Positions 20,080 to 31,617 of a stretch of 57,800 nt of DNA are shown piece after piece (position 1 is the first letter of the stretch; each line of letters begins with the position of its first letter). This DNA comes from Leucogyrophana mollusca. Its lineage: Eukaryota; Basidiomycota; Agaricomycetes; Boletales. The stretch spans positions 1-57,800 of the forward strand of contig MU266513.1 in the NCBI GenBank assembly GCA_021014945.1, read 5' to 3'. The notes beneath the pieces are model-generated. The model did not search any database, had not been told where the DNA came from, and worked only from the letters and a program-made list of their open reading frames with translations. Position numbers and translations under genes: made by a program.

Positions 20080-22481
20080 ATGAGCCCGTCCCCCCCACCA
20101 CCCACCTACACAGATCAAGAGCTCTGGAAGTGGACCCTCACGAAAGACGCGATCGCCCCGTGTTTCGTGCGGGACGCGCTGGCGATGCGGCCGAACCCCG
20201 TCAAAGGCATGTCCATGTCCCTTCCCATACGTGCCGCTCGCACTGGCTGACTTGCCGTATGTTCGTGTTCGTCTCTGTCTGTGTTTCATGTGGGTGTGGG
20301 TGTGGGTGTGGGGCCGGACAGGATCCTCTGCACAGCGCCCTGACACCGACTTTTTCTGGCTTGGGTATACCCCCTGTCGGACAGTGCACATCACGGGCCT
20401 AGTGGTGGGCGTGCAGGTGTACGAGAGGCGCACAGTCTACAGTGGTGTGTTCCATTCCACCCCTACTTCCCCACATATGCTTATGCTTATCTCTGTTCGT
20501 ATTCGTATCCGTGCTCGTGCGTGGGCTATCAACCAACCAACCAACCAACCCACTAATCCCCGACCAGTGGACGACAGCACAGCAGTGATCGACTGCGTGT
20601 TTCGGCACCCACTTCCCCCTCGCACGGGAGCAGCCGCGAAACCGAGATCACACGCCGGCTCGTCGGGGTCTCCGCAGAAGAAGGCTAGGCTCGATCCACC
20701 GCCTGCACGTGCGCCCACATCGACGGCTGCGGCGCCCCCGCGCCCGCCGTCGCCCGTGACGGAGGTCGGGTACGCGGTCAAGGTGGTGGGCAAAGTTGTG
20801 AAGCACTACGAGACGAGGCAGATCATCGTGGATGTCATAGGTACGTACGTCGCTTCACTCCACTTCTTCTCCTTGCCCTATCTCACTCACTCGCTCACCC
20901 ACCCACCCCTTCCTTTCGTACGCTACACTACCGAGCAGAACCCTGCGAATACGCAAGCGACGAGATATCGCACTGGCAACGCGTGATCGAGCTGCACAAA
21001 TCCACCTACTCGATCGCCAAGCCGTTCGTGATGCCCAAGCCCGCTCCTGCCCCTCCCTTCCCTGCCCCTACCTCCGCCCTCCCATCCACTGCCGATGCGG
21101 CGGTACCACGAGCCATTGCGACTGCGACGCCCTCTCAAGCCGCGATGCCGCCCCCGCCCGCACCGCACACGCCCACACGCCAACGAACGCACACCCGCAC
21201 CCGCAGGCCATCCCCGGCGCCGAGCAGCGCGTCCGAGTCCGCAGCCTCGTCTGCGCCATCTAGCCCGGCGAAGCCAGGGAACAGCACGCCAAAGCCCGCT
21301 GTGAGTCTCCTTCCGCGTACTCGGTCGTCGACTTTATCTTCATTATTCACCTTCATTCTCACCTTCATACCTTACCTCGCTTCCACACCCACACTGACGC
21401 GCACACCTCCACACAGACCGCACCGAAGCTGCGCCACCCCTCCCGGCTGCATACGCGCGACCTCACTGCGAACACGTTCCGTATGTACGTCAAGCACTAC
21501 ATGGACAACGCCCCGCCCGAGGACGAGGACGATGCTTTCGAGGGCGGTATCGGGTCCCTGCGTACGCCGACGAAGTCCCCCCGCGTGGATGCTCTGCAGA
21601 CCCCGAAGCCCCGCGCGACGCTAAACTCGAGGCTAGATTCGAATCACGAGCGGACGCCCCGCACGGCCTCGACGTCGGCGTCGGCGTCTACGACACGGAA
21701 CACGCGCGGATACACGCTCTCCCACCTCCGGCGCGTCCCCGAGCTCGCGCTGCTTGCGGCGCGCGTCGTGCGCGCGGAGGCTAAGCGGCGGGCGCGAGAG
21801 GAGGCGAGGGCGCATGCGTCCCAGTCGCAGGACGCCAATGGGGGTGCGAGTGCTAGGGTGCCACACGGCTCCAGTACCAGGACGACGCACGGTTCCAGCG
21901 CCAGGACGACGCCGCCTTCAGGGAAAACGCAGACGCAGTCTCAGAAGCACAAACAGCAGGAGCAGGCCGACCCCCCGCGCCTGAAGATGAAGCGCCTCTT
22001 CGCGTGGGCGGTGGTGCGGCTCTACGAGGAGGGGGCGATTGTCCTCTGGGACGGGCCGGTGCGGCGCATGCCTTGCCCGCCTGCCTTGTTTGCCCCCAGG
22101 GGCGGGGGTGGGAGTCAAATTCAAGGCCAAAGTCAAAGAGGGAACGGGGATGGGGAGACGAGTGCGCTGTGGAAGACCGCGAACAGTACGCTATTTAGCA
22201 CGACGACGGGGGGCGGCTCGACGTTCGACGACGAAGACGCGGATGCGGAGCTCTCGGACCCCAGGGAGGGGGAGGAGGCGTATGTACCGCTTACGCCGGC
22301 GTTTTTGGCGGGGTATGTTAGGGAGGCGGTGGGACGGATGGGGACTGGGACCGGGAGGGGAAGGGGGCGAGGGAGACCGAGCGCAGAGGACGTAACGGCG
22401 TGTCTGCGCCGTATGGACGCACGGTGGGCGCGCGTCGGGGCGTGGACTGTGGAGGAAGCGATGGGGATTGCGGGACTTTGA
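20080..22481 (+). CDS. STN1: Telomere-capping CST complex subunit Stn1
   Basis: Begins MSPSPPPPTYTDQELWKWTL then KDAIAPCFVRDALAMRP. The OB-fold is spread over several exons: DFFWLGYTPCRTVHITGLVV, GVQVYERRTVYS, VDDSTAVIDCVFRHPLPP, and after a disordered insertion VGYAVKVVGKVVKHYETRQI then HWQRVIELHKSTYSIAKPF. This order (W-G-x-x-P-C-R-x-V-x-I-x-G, D-D-S-T, R-Q-I, H-W-x-x-V) is that of Stn1. A Pro/Thr/Arg-rich linker precedes LRHPSRLHTRDLTANTFRMY. The large last exon carries winged-helix-like segments (FAWAVVRLYEEGAIVLWDG, TPAFLAGYVREAVG, RWARVGAWTVEEAMGIAGL). Stn1 works with Ten1 and Ctc1/Cdc13 to protect telomere ends and recruit polymerase alpha-primase. Introns contain GTGGGT and AACC runs. 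The start is ATG 20080. Confidence 0.82.
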
Positions 22482-23701
22482 GTTTGGTGGCTGTCTGGGT
22501 TGATCCAGTAGGGGAGGAAGTGATGATTGATTCCTGTCATGGTGGTTGTTGCGGTAATACTATTGAGGAGCCTTTGATAATTTGAGCTGTGTTGCAGCGG
22601 CTGGTACGGAGGGACCCGGCGTAGAAATAAGTGGCCTGCGTGTGTTTCCTCGATGTCCATCTTGAGGTATCTGTGCGATTGGTCATTCTTGTCAGAGTTC
22701 TGCAATCATCGACTCCTTTTCCAGGAACTCCCATTTGAAAGTGAGGGGGAGGGTGGAGCTGGGTGAGGGTTTTGACTTGGGCTGTCAACACGTTCTCCTT
22801 TTCATAAACCTCTCGTATGGTGTCCCGGAGTAGCCCCTTCGGTTTGGCGAGTGGGCCAACGGCGACAAGCTAATATCCAATGGACGTCAAGTGCGCCAAC
22901 TCACGTTCATTGGATTTGTAGTAACGGCTCTCTTTCTCGTGAATTTCTCGTATGGTGATCCAGTGAGGTACCTTAGCGAGTGACCCAACGACAGAGAGTT
23001 GGCATCCGCTGAACCCCTTCGTCAAGTCGCGTTCACTGAACTTGTAACGGGCGGGAGGCCAGCGAAGATGATGTGACGATTCTAACGCCGATGCCGAGCT
23101 CAGCTCCGACCCTCCAGAACACGATGTCCTTCTTCTGCTTGGCATTCTGTCGAGGCTCGCCTATCTTGAACCCTTAACTGCGCTGCTGTCGGGCCGCACG
23201 ACGGCGACCGGTCATAGCGCCCGCATCGATAGCTAGAACAAGCCCCATGCTCGCGAGGGGCCGTTTCGGCGAGGTTCTGCACCTTTATCGCCCCCGATCT
23301 CCAGTTGTAGGCACGCCCGCAAGGGCGACAGTAGCGTCCGTATGGAAAGACATATTGTCGTAAGAAGCTGGTGCCTGGATGTGAACGGAGGGGGTGGTAG
23401 AAGGGGTAGGAAGCAGAGAGAGGTTACAGATACTCGAGGGCATTTATACCGTTCGAAAAATATAGGAGGCTGACGCGGCCAGTCAACAAAGAGTTGGAAT
23501 GCACTCTGGCGCGTCATTGGGGATTGTTTGGCGGCGCGACTGAGTCACGTGCACCAGAAATCACAGAGTAGAAATACTGGTGGCTCGTGAGGGTAACCGA
23601 ATTGCATTGTGTGAAGCACTCTTCTTCTAATCGCGTATATATGTGCTAAGGAATACCTTCCCCTGAGTGCACGTCTTCCACTCACCTAGCCAGCTTTATT
23701 T
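22482..23701. other. Intergenic region with decayed coding-like tandem repeats
   Basis: About 1.2 kb. After the STN1 3' end there is an imperfect tandem duplication at 22811-23050. Minus-strand frames look coding-like in pieces but are broken by stops: IGEPRQNAKQKKDIVFWRVG followed by AELGIGVRIVTSS near 23046-23160, and MGLVLAIDAGAMTGRRRAAR near 23200-23250, which is in the same frame but separated by a TAA. A TATA-like TATATAT at about 23636 probably serves HTD2. I read the region as a decayed gene or one with unrecognised introns. Confidence 0.45.
22811..23050 (-). repeat. Imperfect tandem duplication of 126-135 bp
   Basis: TCTCGTATGGTG occurs at 22811 and again at 22946, and both are followed by similar sequence ending in GTTCA(T/C)TG(G/A)A(T/C)TTGTA and AACGG (about 22927 and 23050). 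On the minus strand the two copies code for related peptides: SERDLTKGFSGCQLSVVGSL then AKVPHWITIREIHEKESRYY, and NERELAHLTSIGY-stop-LVAVG then PLAKPKGLLRDTIREVYEKE. The stop in the second copy could be removed by a 35-base GT-AG intron, which would be unusually short here. Confidence 0.6.
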
Positions 23702-24823
23702 ATGACCGTCATGGCAGCCCTCGTTTCAAGAATCCGCCATGGCCGACGGTTGCTGTCCACCTCCGCTCTGAACGTCGATGCCTTGGACAGATGGATCGCA
23801 TCGCCTAAATCTCTTACCCTCTCCGATACACTCACACCCAGACACCTCGCCAGTCTCTACATAACCTTGCCCACACGCGACGGCACACGCGCAAGCGATC
23901 GTCCATACACTCCCCCGGCAGTTGGTACCCCCGTACCCTTTGGGCACCACCTTGCCTTCTTCCATCCTCACAACCCAGAATCTGTATTACGCTCTGACGG
24001 GACAGATGCAGACTTTTGTCCGCCATCGCCGTTTACGCGGAGGATGTGGGCTGGGGGCAAGATGCGCTGGAATAATTCGAACCCGCTGCTCGTCGGGGCA
24101 CAGGCTACGGCGGTTTCGAGTGTGGAAGAGGTGCAGAAGAAAGGGTTTGAAGGAGGTACGGGGAACCCGATGGTATTCGTACAGCAAAAGATCGAGGTGA
24201 GTATGGAAGGCCAGAAGGAAGCTTCTGTGATAGAGGAACGGTCGCATGTATACCTGGCCTTTGGAGGAAACAGACGTACTGCCCGAGAAGGTACGCCTGC
24301 CTCGGGTCTCATCCACATAGTGCCCTTCCGCCTCGTATTAACCCTGAATATTACGTATTTCCTACACTTCACCTGCTCAGTGCGAGGGCTGCCGGTTCCT
24401 GATTTCGCATTCAAATATACGCCGACGCCGACAACACTCTTCCGCTTCTCGGCGCTGACATTTAACGGCCATTACATCCATCTCGACAAGGACTACGCAC
24501 AACAGAGCGAGGGTTACCCAGGTATTTTTCCCGCTCATAGTTATTAATCTTTCTAATGCGGTCAATCCTACCACATTCCAGAGCGCCTTGTCCATGGTCC
24601 CCTCACAGCACTCATGCTCCTAGAAGCGCTGCAGTTCCAGCGCCCAGGCATCTGCTTCCATAACTTTGAGTACCGCGCACAAAACCCTGTTATTGTTAAT
24701 CAACCGCAGACGATCTACGGTTCGTGGACAGGACAGGCGATGGTTGACCTGTGGGCGGTTGATGACGACGGTATAGTGGGTATGACGGGCCGCGTTACAA
24801 TCCTGCCGGAGGAGAGGGTATGA
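23702..24823 (+). CDS. HTD2: Mitochondrial 3-hydroxyacyl-thioester dehydratase Htd2
   Basis: The N-terminus MTVMAALVSRIRHGRRLLST is an arginine-rich mitochondrial presequence; ATG 23711 is an alternative start. The body follows the eukaryotic Htd2 plan: LDRWIASPKSLTLSDTLTPR, PVPFGHHLAFFHP, RRMWAGGKMRW, HVYLAFGGNRRTARE, and in the second half the hot-dog core FRFSALTFNGHYIHLDKDYA (the N-G-H-x-I-H-x-D motif with the catalytic His), then YPERLVHGPLTALMLLEALQ and FEYRAQNPVIVNQP. It ends GRVTILPEERV. The enzyme dehydrates 3-hydroxyacyl-ACP in mitochondrial type II fatty acid synthesis, which supplies lipoic acid precursors. At least two introns are seen, and length and motifs fit. Confidence 0.9.
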
Positions 24824-24911
24824 ACAAAAACGGAGCCTTGATTTTTTGTACATTGTTCAGATCTAATACCCTGGGAAGTCCGCTGTAGTTCTACGTCCTT
24901 TGCTGGTCGCT

Positions 24912-25976
24912 TCACTTCCTCTTCGAGACGACGACCAAGGTCTTGTAAGGGTATTCAAACTCGCCCTTCTCCTTGTCGATCCACGTCAGTCCCTCTCCTT
25001 TCGCCAAAATGTCCTTGATATCCTCCACGACTTTGGTCTTCTCGTCCGCGGGCAGCACAGCAATGTAGCTCTTACTCTGCGCACGATCGGTGACAATCGG
25101 GACGGAGCCAAGGAGATGGTATGTGTACGTTGTCTCTACCTGTGCTTCAAAAGATGACAGGTAAGATGGCGTGGTAAAAGTTGCTCGCCAGAGCTCAAGA
25201 CGGAATTGGGGTGTCCCTTGCTCATGCGACTCGATGCGGTCACGGAGCTTGGCGACCCATGTGGCCCCGTCTCTGTCGCATGGTGTTAACGAGTGCTGCA
25301 GGTTGATTGTGAACATGTGCTAACCTGTCTTCTAGATTCCAGATGAAGATGACGGCCCCGTTCTTTTTCAAGATGCGAGCAAACTCAGCAGAAGCTTTGT
25401 CGTAGTCAGGGCACCAGTGGAATGCCTAGCGTGGTTGTCAACATGGCCTTATAGTCTGCAAACACGACATGACAGCGACACACCTGGGCAATGATAACCA
25501 GATCCGCCCATCCGTCTTCAACTCCAGTGTTATCAAATGTTCCCTCCTGGATGGTGACAACAGGACTGTTCACAGTCTTCGTGAACATGTCACGCATGCC
25601 TTCGCTGGGCTCTATGGCCTTCAATTTGGCGATACTCTGCGCCTCAGAGTGTGCAAGCAAAGCGCGGGTGAATATACCGGTGCCAGCGCCAATTCTATGG
25701 GGCGTATGTATCTGATTAGACGAGACGTTTCACGCTTCTTCCGGGTTGCGCTCACTCGACGATGTTAAGGCCCTGGGTAGTGCCAGTTGATTTTGCTACG
25801 CCATAGATCTGGTCAAGCGATGCTGGTGGGTAAGACGGCCTCGCACTGCAGCCAGGCTGTCAGAAAAGCCCATGCACAGATACACACGCACACGAAACGC
25901 GAGCTCACCGATCATACAGCTCGTTGGTACCAGTTCCAAAGCCAGTTTGTGCAACAGCATGTACGTTGATTGCCAT
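24912..25976 (-). CDS. SAM-dependent methyltransferase (class I, type 11-like)
   Basis: Starts MAINVHAVAQTGFGTGTNEL, then ARPSYPPASLDQIYGVAKST. Motif I is IVEIGAGTGIFTRALLAH, followed by the acidic strand end KAIEPSEGMRDMF, then WADLVIIAQAFHWCPDYDKA and a post-motif strand GAVIFIWNLEDRDGATWVAK. The C-terminal cap contains IESHEQGTPQFRLELW and ends YPYKTLVVVSKRK. This is the fungal class of small methyltransferases with Q-x-F-H-W after motif II, related to yeast trans-aconitate methyltransferase and Crg1. The substrate is unknown. About five exons. A TATAAATA element lies about 120 bases upstream (near 26096). The stop is about 90 bases from that of HTD2. Confidence 0.87.
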
Positions 25977-26504
25977 TGTGCGTATAAATGAATATTTGCT
26001 AGGAGAATACCTGGTGGCCGAGGAGAGCAGACGCAGAGTCTGAGCTCGGATGGGTAGCAGACCGATAAGCATATGTTCAAGATTGTATTGTGTATTTATA
26101 GCTAAGTCAGATTTAATCCTCTGAGCCTGCGTAGTCTTTCGGAGCCGGGATGTCACATAGTGGTGCCATTTAGATATCCACAACACTCGTATTTTCTTCC
26201 CATCCCTCAAATTTGAGGAAGCCGTCGTGTGCGTCGTCCGACGCGACGCCGACGTGACTGTCATATGATCGATGTGCTGCGATGACATAATTATATGACT
26301 AAGCAGCATTAGCTGCGGTTCCCGATTAGGGCTTGATCGGAAGTTGCCGGCCGTCCCGCCCTCCAATCGCGCTGCCCCAACGCTAGAGCCGCCCCGTTTG
26401 GAGCAAAGCATGTTGTCCGGACCTGTAAGGGTTAGACGCTGCTCGCTGGTTTTACTCCACCCACCATATATCACCATCAGCCAGTACGTGTCCTATCTCA
26501 GTAC
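25977..26504. other. Divergent promoter region
   Basis: Lies between the starts of the methyltransferase and the sphingoid base kinase. A TATAAATA on the minus strand (about 26093-26100) suits the methyltransferase. Open frames crossing the region are shadows without domains. Confidence 0.4.
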
Positions 26505-28394
26505 ATGGCTCACTCGTCGACACGCGAAATATCAGTCTCGAGTAATGGGCGAGTTTCGAAACTCGCCTTTACCGATACCACATTCTCCACGGAAACGGGC
26601 CGCGAAACAATTACCCCACAGGTGTCTTGCTGGCACAATCTGTTTCGTCGCCGGGTCAAGATAGAACTCATTGAAACATCTATCCGCAATGTCGTTGCTG
26701 CCACATGTGCCAAAGGCATCCTGGATGTCCAATATCTCGTACCCAGAGGCAAGAAACGCCATCTGTGTCTGAAACACATACAAGGCACGGTAAACACCGA
26801 TGACGAGCGACGAGTGAAGGAGTGGTGCGATGCACTGATGGACCTTGCATACCAAGGTGTGTCTTTCTTGAGGATTACCGCGTCCTTTCTTACACTGTCG
26901 AATAAGGAGTTACACGATGCAAGTTACTTCGCATACTAATCAACCCCCACGGCGGAACTGTGCGTATACTTTTCGCGCCTTGCTCGGGTTACGCTCATTT
27001 CCTTTTCAGGGCAAAGCTGGCACCGTGTTCACACAGAAAGTAGAGCCAATACTAGTGGCCGCGGGCTGTACCCTAGACGTAACCTGTCCGCAATGACCGC
27101 CGTCCCTATCTCCTTATGCTGACACTCTTATCACACAGACACAGCATATGCTAATCATGCCCTCGAAATCGCGCGAGATCTGAAACTCAAATATGATGCT
27201 GTTGTCATTGTATCCGGCGATGGCCTTATTCATGAGGTGCTAAATGGTTTTGCGCAGCATGAGCAGCCTGAGAGGGCGTTCTGTATCCCGATTGCCCCGA
27301 TCCCCGCCGGCTCAGGTAACGCCCTCTCTTTGAACTTACTGGGATATGAGGTCGGTTTTCTTCCACCGGGAATTTTCACCAGGCGCCGCTGCTGATGAGA
27401 TACCTAGGATGGCGTTGATCCCTCTGCTGCCGCATTAAATGTCTTGAAAGGGCAGCAAATGAGCATCGACCTCTTCTCTTTCACTCAAGGCACCCGGCGC
27501 CACATATCATTCATGTCCCAAACAGTTGGACTCATGGCCGACCTCGACGTTGGAACAGAGCGTCTGCGCTGGATGGGAGAGTTTCGATTTGTGATTGGAT
27601 ATCTATGGGGAGGTGAGGAGTACATTACTTCTTCCATTCTTCGGTTAACTTGACACCTCCATGCAGTCTTCACACGTCGAACATGCCCGGTTCAGCTTTC
27701 TATGAAGGTCGTTGAAGACGATAAGAGCCGGATGGTTAGTACGCTGCAGTCAAGACGGGCAAACTCGACCACCATCGACAGTTTCGGTGGCGACGATAAG
27801 CATCCCGACGGCCCGGATGGATCCACGGACGAATGGGTCACTTTCGACAAACCAATTTTATGGTTTTATGCAGGGCAAGGCCCGTATGTTTCTCGGTGAG
27901 CTTCCTGCTGTCTCTGAGTCCCGTCAGTGTGCTAATGTGCTACCATGCAGCGAGTTAATGCAGTTCCCAGTGTCATTGCCGGACGATGGCTTGATTGATA
28001 TATCTGTGCAAGGAGTGGTAAGTCTGTCTTTTGAGATCATATCAGTATTTAGTAGCCCATGCATGTTTGAAGATGAACAGACGAAAACTCCTCGACGCCA
28101 TGGAAGGCGCTGAGGAAGGACGGACCTACTGGACGAACTCGGTATGTGGACTTGATTTTGGGACCTTGCATATTAACCCAGCTTATCTCGATCCAGAACC
28201 ATTATTTCAAAGCCTCCGCCTATCGCATGAAGCCTCTCGGCACACGAGGGGTGCTCGTAGTAGATGGGGAGCAGTTACCGTTCGAGGAGTTCGAAGTCTC
28301 GGTTCATCCCAGGTTAGGTACTGTTCTCAGCCCGTGCAGGCAAGGGTGCTATGCAGCAGACTTTAGAGTCTCCGATGAGAGGGGGAGTAAGTGA
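26505..28394 (+). CDS. Sphingoid long-chain base / diacylglycerol-type lipid kinase
   Basis: Spliced gene of the sphingosine kinase family. An N-terminal regulatory half (SWHNLFRRRVKIELIETSIR, LKHIQGTVNTDDERRVKEWC) precedes the catalytic domain: LLRILINPHGGTGKAGTVFT (P-H-G-G nucleotide loop, split by an intron), KYDAVVIVSGDGLIHEVLNG (S-G-D-G-x-x-x-E-V-x-N-G, with catalytic Asp), and PIAPIPAGSGNALSLNLLGY. Later blocks are GLMADLDVGTERLRWMGEFR, LWFYAGQGPYVSRELMQFPV and SLPDDGLIDISVQGVVSR. It resembles yeast Lcb4/Lcb5, which phosphorylate sphingoid bases to make signalling lipids. About nine exons. The C-terminus is taken at 28394 but might be extended by an intron at about 28313. Confidence 0.9.
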
Positions 28395-28840
28395 CGCAGC
28401 CGGGGGGGGCCACCACCCATGATGTTATGCTGTATTTAATTGCTTTCTTCTGCTGTCCCAGGTCTGTGCCGAAGTGTCTGTATCGATACGCTTGCTTGCT
28501 CTCGTCATCTCAACCAACCATGGCTTGTTTAACACAGTCACGCACTCGTGTGACAAGCGCGTGCGCCCACAACGCGTGACATTCGCGCTCTGTTGAATCA
28601 CGTGCATGTCCTTTCCGCAAGCGGACCTTGAAATCGTGAGCTCGCCCCTTCATAAGGCTCGACTGACCAAAGTCGCGTCCACCCTCACCCTCTTCCCCTT
28701 ACCACCACCTGCTGAGCCTCTCGTTCAGATAAGCAAACCCGCCTCTGGTATGTGCATTTCACACTCGATTTGGCGTGTGTGAAGCTGACTTGATTTGGTT
28801 GGTGACAGTCAATAACCTGTACAACTTGTAAACTCGTACA
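28395..28840. other. Intergenic region upstream of histone H2B
   Basis: Contains one ACGCGT box at 28572-28577, about 265 bases before the H2B start, and a CACGTG at about 28599. No gene is seen. Confidence 0.4.
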
Positions 28841-29498
<658 letters not shown>

Positions 29499-30472
29499 AT
29501 CGTGTATATCTACTGTGGTGTATTGTTACTTTATTGTACGGTTTTACTTATTAGAGATACCTTGAAAGCTCACTGAGCCACACCGCTCGAGAAAACCGAT
29601 CTGTTAGTACTGAGTTCTGTATCGCCCTTCACGAGCTCGGAGTAAATCGTCACTCCGAGGCCACTTTTTCGTCAACAAACATTTGAGGATAAGTCACGTG
29701 GATCCAGTCCTCAAGACTGCTGACGGTCATGAGCGTATGCCTCCAACCATGACTCCCGACCCCACATCGCGCCTGCATTTCGAGCTTGAAGGTTACTTCT
29801 GCGATGAAGTTTTAACCCGCACTAAAGATCGGTGTCCGTGATTTCACTCGGGCTACTATGTTCTCATCACCAAGTTCCCCAACTGCTGCCCCAGTACTAC
29901 GTTGATCTGCCTCTATCTCTGCGCCGCACTGGATCGGAGTTCAAGCACCTTGACTGCTAGTAGGAGCCTTGTCGAGGTTATTTTTCTTCTACTCAATACC
30001 TCCGATACAGATATGACGCCTACCATGACACCTTGACCGTATAAGTGCCCGATCCAGGGGTAACAATACCATCAAACACGCCCCCCACCCCTCTGGTCCT
30101 TACGGTGGGCTCTAAGCGGACGCAAAGTTACCACGGATCCTAGTGCCCGAATAAACGACCCAGCGGTACCGAAGCACCCAGCACCTTGAAGCTTGAGCTC
30201 TATGCAGCAGAGAACTGGTTTATAGAACACGTACACGGATGGAAGATGTGGTAAGGTTTTTCTTCAACGGTTCTGAATTTGCTGTCGAACATCTGATGAA
30301 AGCAGTGATTGGCAGCTACAATTCAAATAATGCGGACGCGAGTCGGGAAGACTGACCAGAATTCAAGCCTCCATTTCAGTTCTACGCGTGGAGCCTGAGC
30401 TGTGGATTTACTCCTCTGTGGGCTCGGGCTCTCCCTCCCCGGCTGACTGGGATGGCAGATATCTAGCCCAAA
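29499..30472. other. Gene-poor stretch
   Basis: Nearly 1 kb without a supported gene. A 27-bp imperfect inverted repeat, AGCTCGGAGTAAATCGTCAC then TCCGAGG, sits at about 29634-29660. A 30-codon open frame at about 29750 (MTPDPTSRLHFELEGYFCDE) looks coding-like but stops quickly and may be a relic. Confidence 0.4.
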
Positions 30473-31169
30473 ATGAATTATGTCCAGTTTTGCCTCCAAG
30501 GTGCCCTCCATTGTCTGAGCTCCTCGGTGCGAAGGCTTCATCACCATGTGGGGCCAGCAATCTCATCCGTGGCGTAATGCACGCCAGCCTTTTCGCTGAT
30601 ATCTTTTCGCTTGGCCTTTGGTGTCTATCCTCAGTGGCCAGATGCCAACCTGGACGGGATGTTCGCTGTCCGTATCGATCGGATCTACACCAACGTGAGT
30701 CTCCTCTTTGACCATCATTGTGTTGAAGGTCCTCTGCAACCTCGTCCGCGGCGCCTTCAATCGTTATTAGTTTTCCTAGTGGCTTACTGCCCACTGCTGT
30801 CGGGGCACTTGCCTTGTTGTCTGTCGCCCTTGAGCCTAGGTAAGTGCTTCGTTTCTCCAAAAGGCTAACACTGGATGCCACCACGCCATACCAAGCCCCA
30901 AACTACGGAGACCAGCGACATGAGCGAGCACACGCCGCGCCATCAGATGATCAGGAGCTGTTCCGAACAGAGCCTTGTTCACTTGAGAATGTAAGTGTAG
31001 CCCAAGCAACCATTGTTGACCCAACAGGCCTCACCGATGCTGTCTATCGCACCCTAAACGGCGAGCTGCGCTACCTCAAGCATTATCTTACGTGGGTCGT
31101 GGGTCAGCATCCGGAAGGGTCGTAGACAGATTTCAATACCAATACCGCGAACGTACCCTTGGAGCGTGA
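30473..31169 (+). CDS. Possible orphan gene, spliced
   Basis: If introns at about 30573-30640, 30695-30728, 30840-30926 and 30989-31027 are removed, one frame stays open: MNYVQFCLQGALHCLSSSVR, then a Ser/Thr-rich region (SVSIGSTPTSSATSSAAPSI), a hydrophobic helix (SGLLPTAVGALALLSVALEP), and a basic C-terminus (EHTPRHQMIRSC..., RVVDRFQYQYRERTLGA). The donor sites GTAATG, GTGAGT, GTAAGT and GTAAGT are good. The second intron (about 34 bases) would be very short and one acceptor is weak. I recognise no family. It could be a Ser/Thr-rich single-pass membrane protein or a chance reading. Confidence 0.25.
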
Positions 31170-31258
31170 TCCATCTTGCATGACCTCCGCTGCGGATCCT
31201 TGATGCTCCATCTTGCTCTCCGCGATGCTGATCTAGCCCCGTTTAGACTCCGAGTTTG

Positions 31259-31264
31259 TATAAA
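31259..31264 (+). promoter_or_regulatory. TATA box of the Cys-rich peptide gene
   Basis: TATAAA followed by GG, 60 bases before the ATG at 31324. Position and sequence fit a strong core promoter, as expected for a highly expressed small secreted protein. Confidence 0.6.
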
Positions 31265-31323
31265 GGCGAGCGCAGGAAACTTGGAGAGGGCACACGAACT
31301 TGCTTCCCAGTCTTCACTTCGAT

Positions 31324-31617
31324 ATGCGTGTTGCTTTTATCGTCTCTGCTCTCTTCATCACCTTTGCGGTGGCCTCCACTGAGTACGTTCGTTCTCTGGG
31401 GGGCGCGCTAGTCACTCGCCAAGATGTGAGTATCCAGTTCCTCCATGATGTGCAGATCGGTATCTTGGGAGTGTCCATCGCTGACGGCCTGCTCTCCAGT
31501 GCTGCGAAGATCCCCCCGGCTGTGGATGCTCTGACGTATGTATCGTGTTCAATGTCCCATACACCGTCCGTTGAAATAACTCCGGTTTAGAACTGCTGCG
31601 GTGGCACCTGCTGCTGA
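31324..31617 (+). CDS. Small secreted cysteine-rich peptide precursor
   Basis: Three exons: 31324-31425, 31500-31535 and 31591-31617, all joined between codons. Both introns (74 and 55 bases) have good donors (GTGAGT, GTATGT) and pyrimidine-AG ends. The 54-residue product begins MRVAFIVSALFITFAVAS, a clear signal peptide, followed by a short spacer (TEYVRSLGGALVTR). The last 20 residues contain eight cysteines in the pattern CC-x5-C-x-C-x3-CC-x3-CC, and the protein ends in Cys-Cys. A TATA box lies 60 bases upstream. Cleavage after the VTR arginine would release a peptide of about 22 residues. I know no family with this pattern. It could be a disulfide-rich effector or defence-type peptide, or a metal-binding (metallothionein-like) peptide. 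Function is open. Confidence 0.68.

Noticed and set aside
20290..20320. GTGGGTGTGGGTGTGGG run as possible telomere-like repeat near STN1
   Set aside because: It is not TTAGGG-type, and it is an ordinary GT-rich intron tract with matching splice sites.
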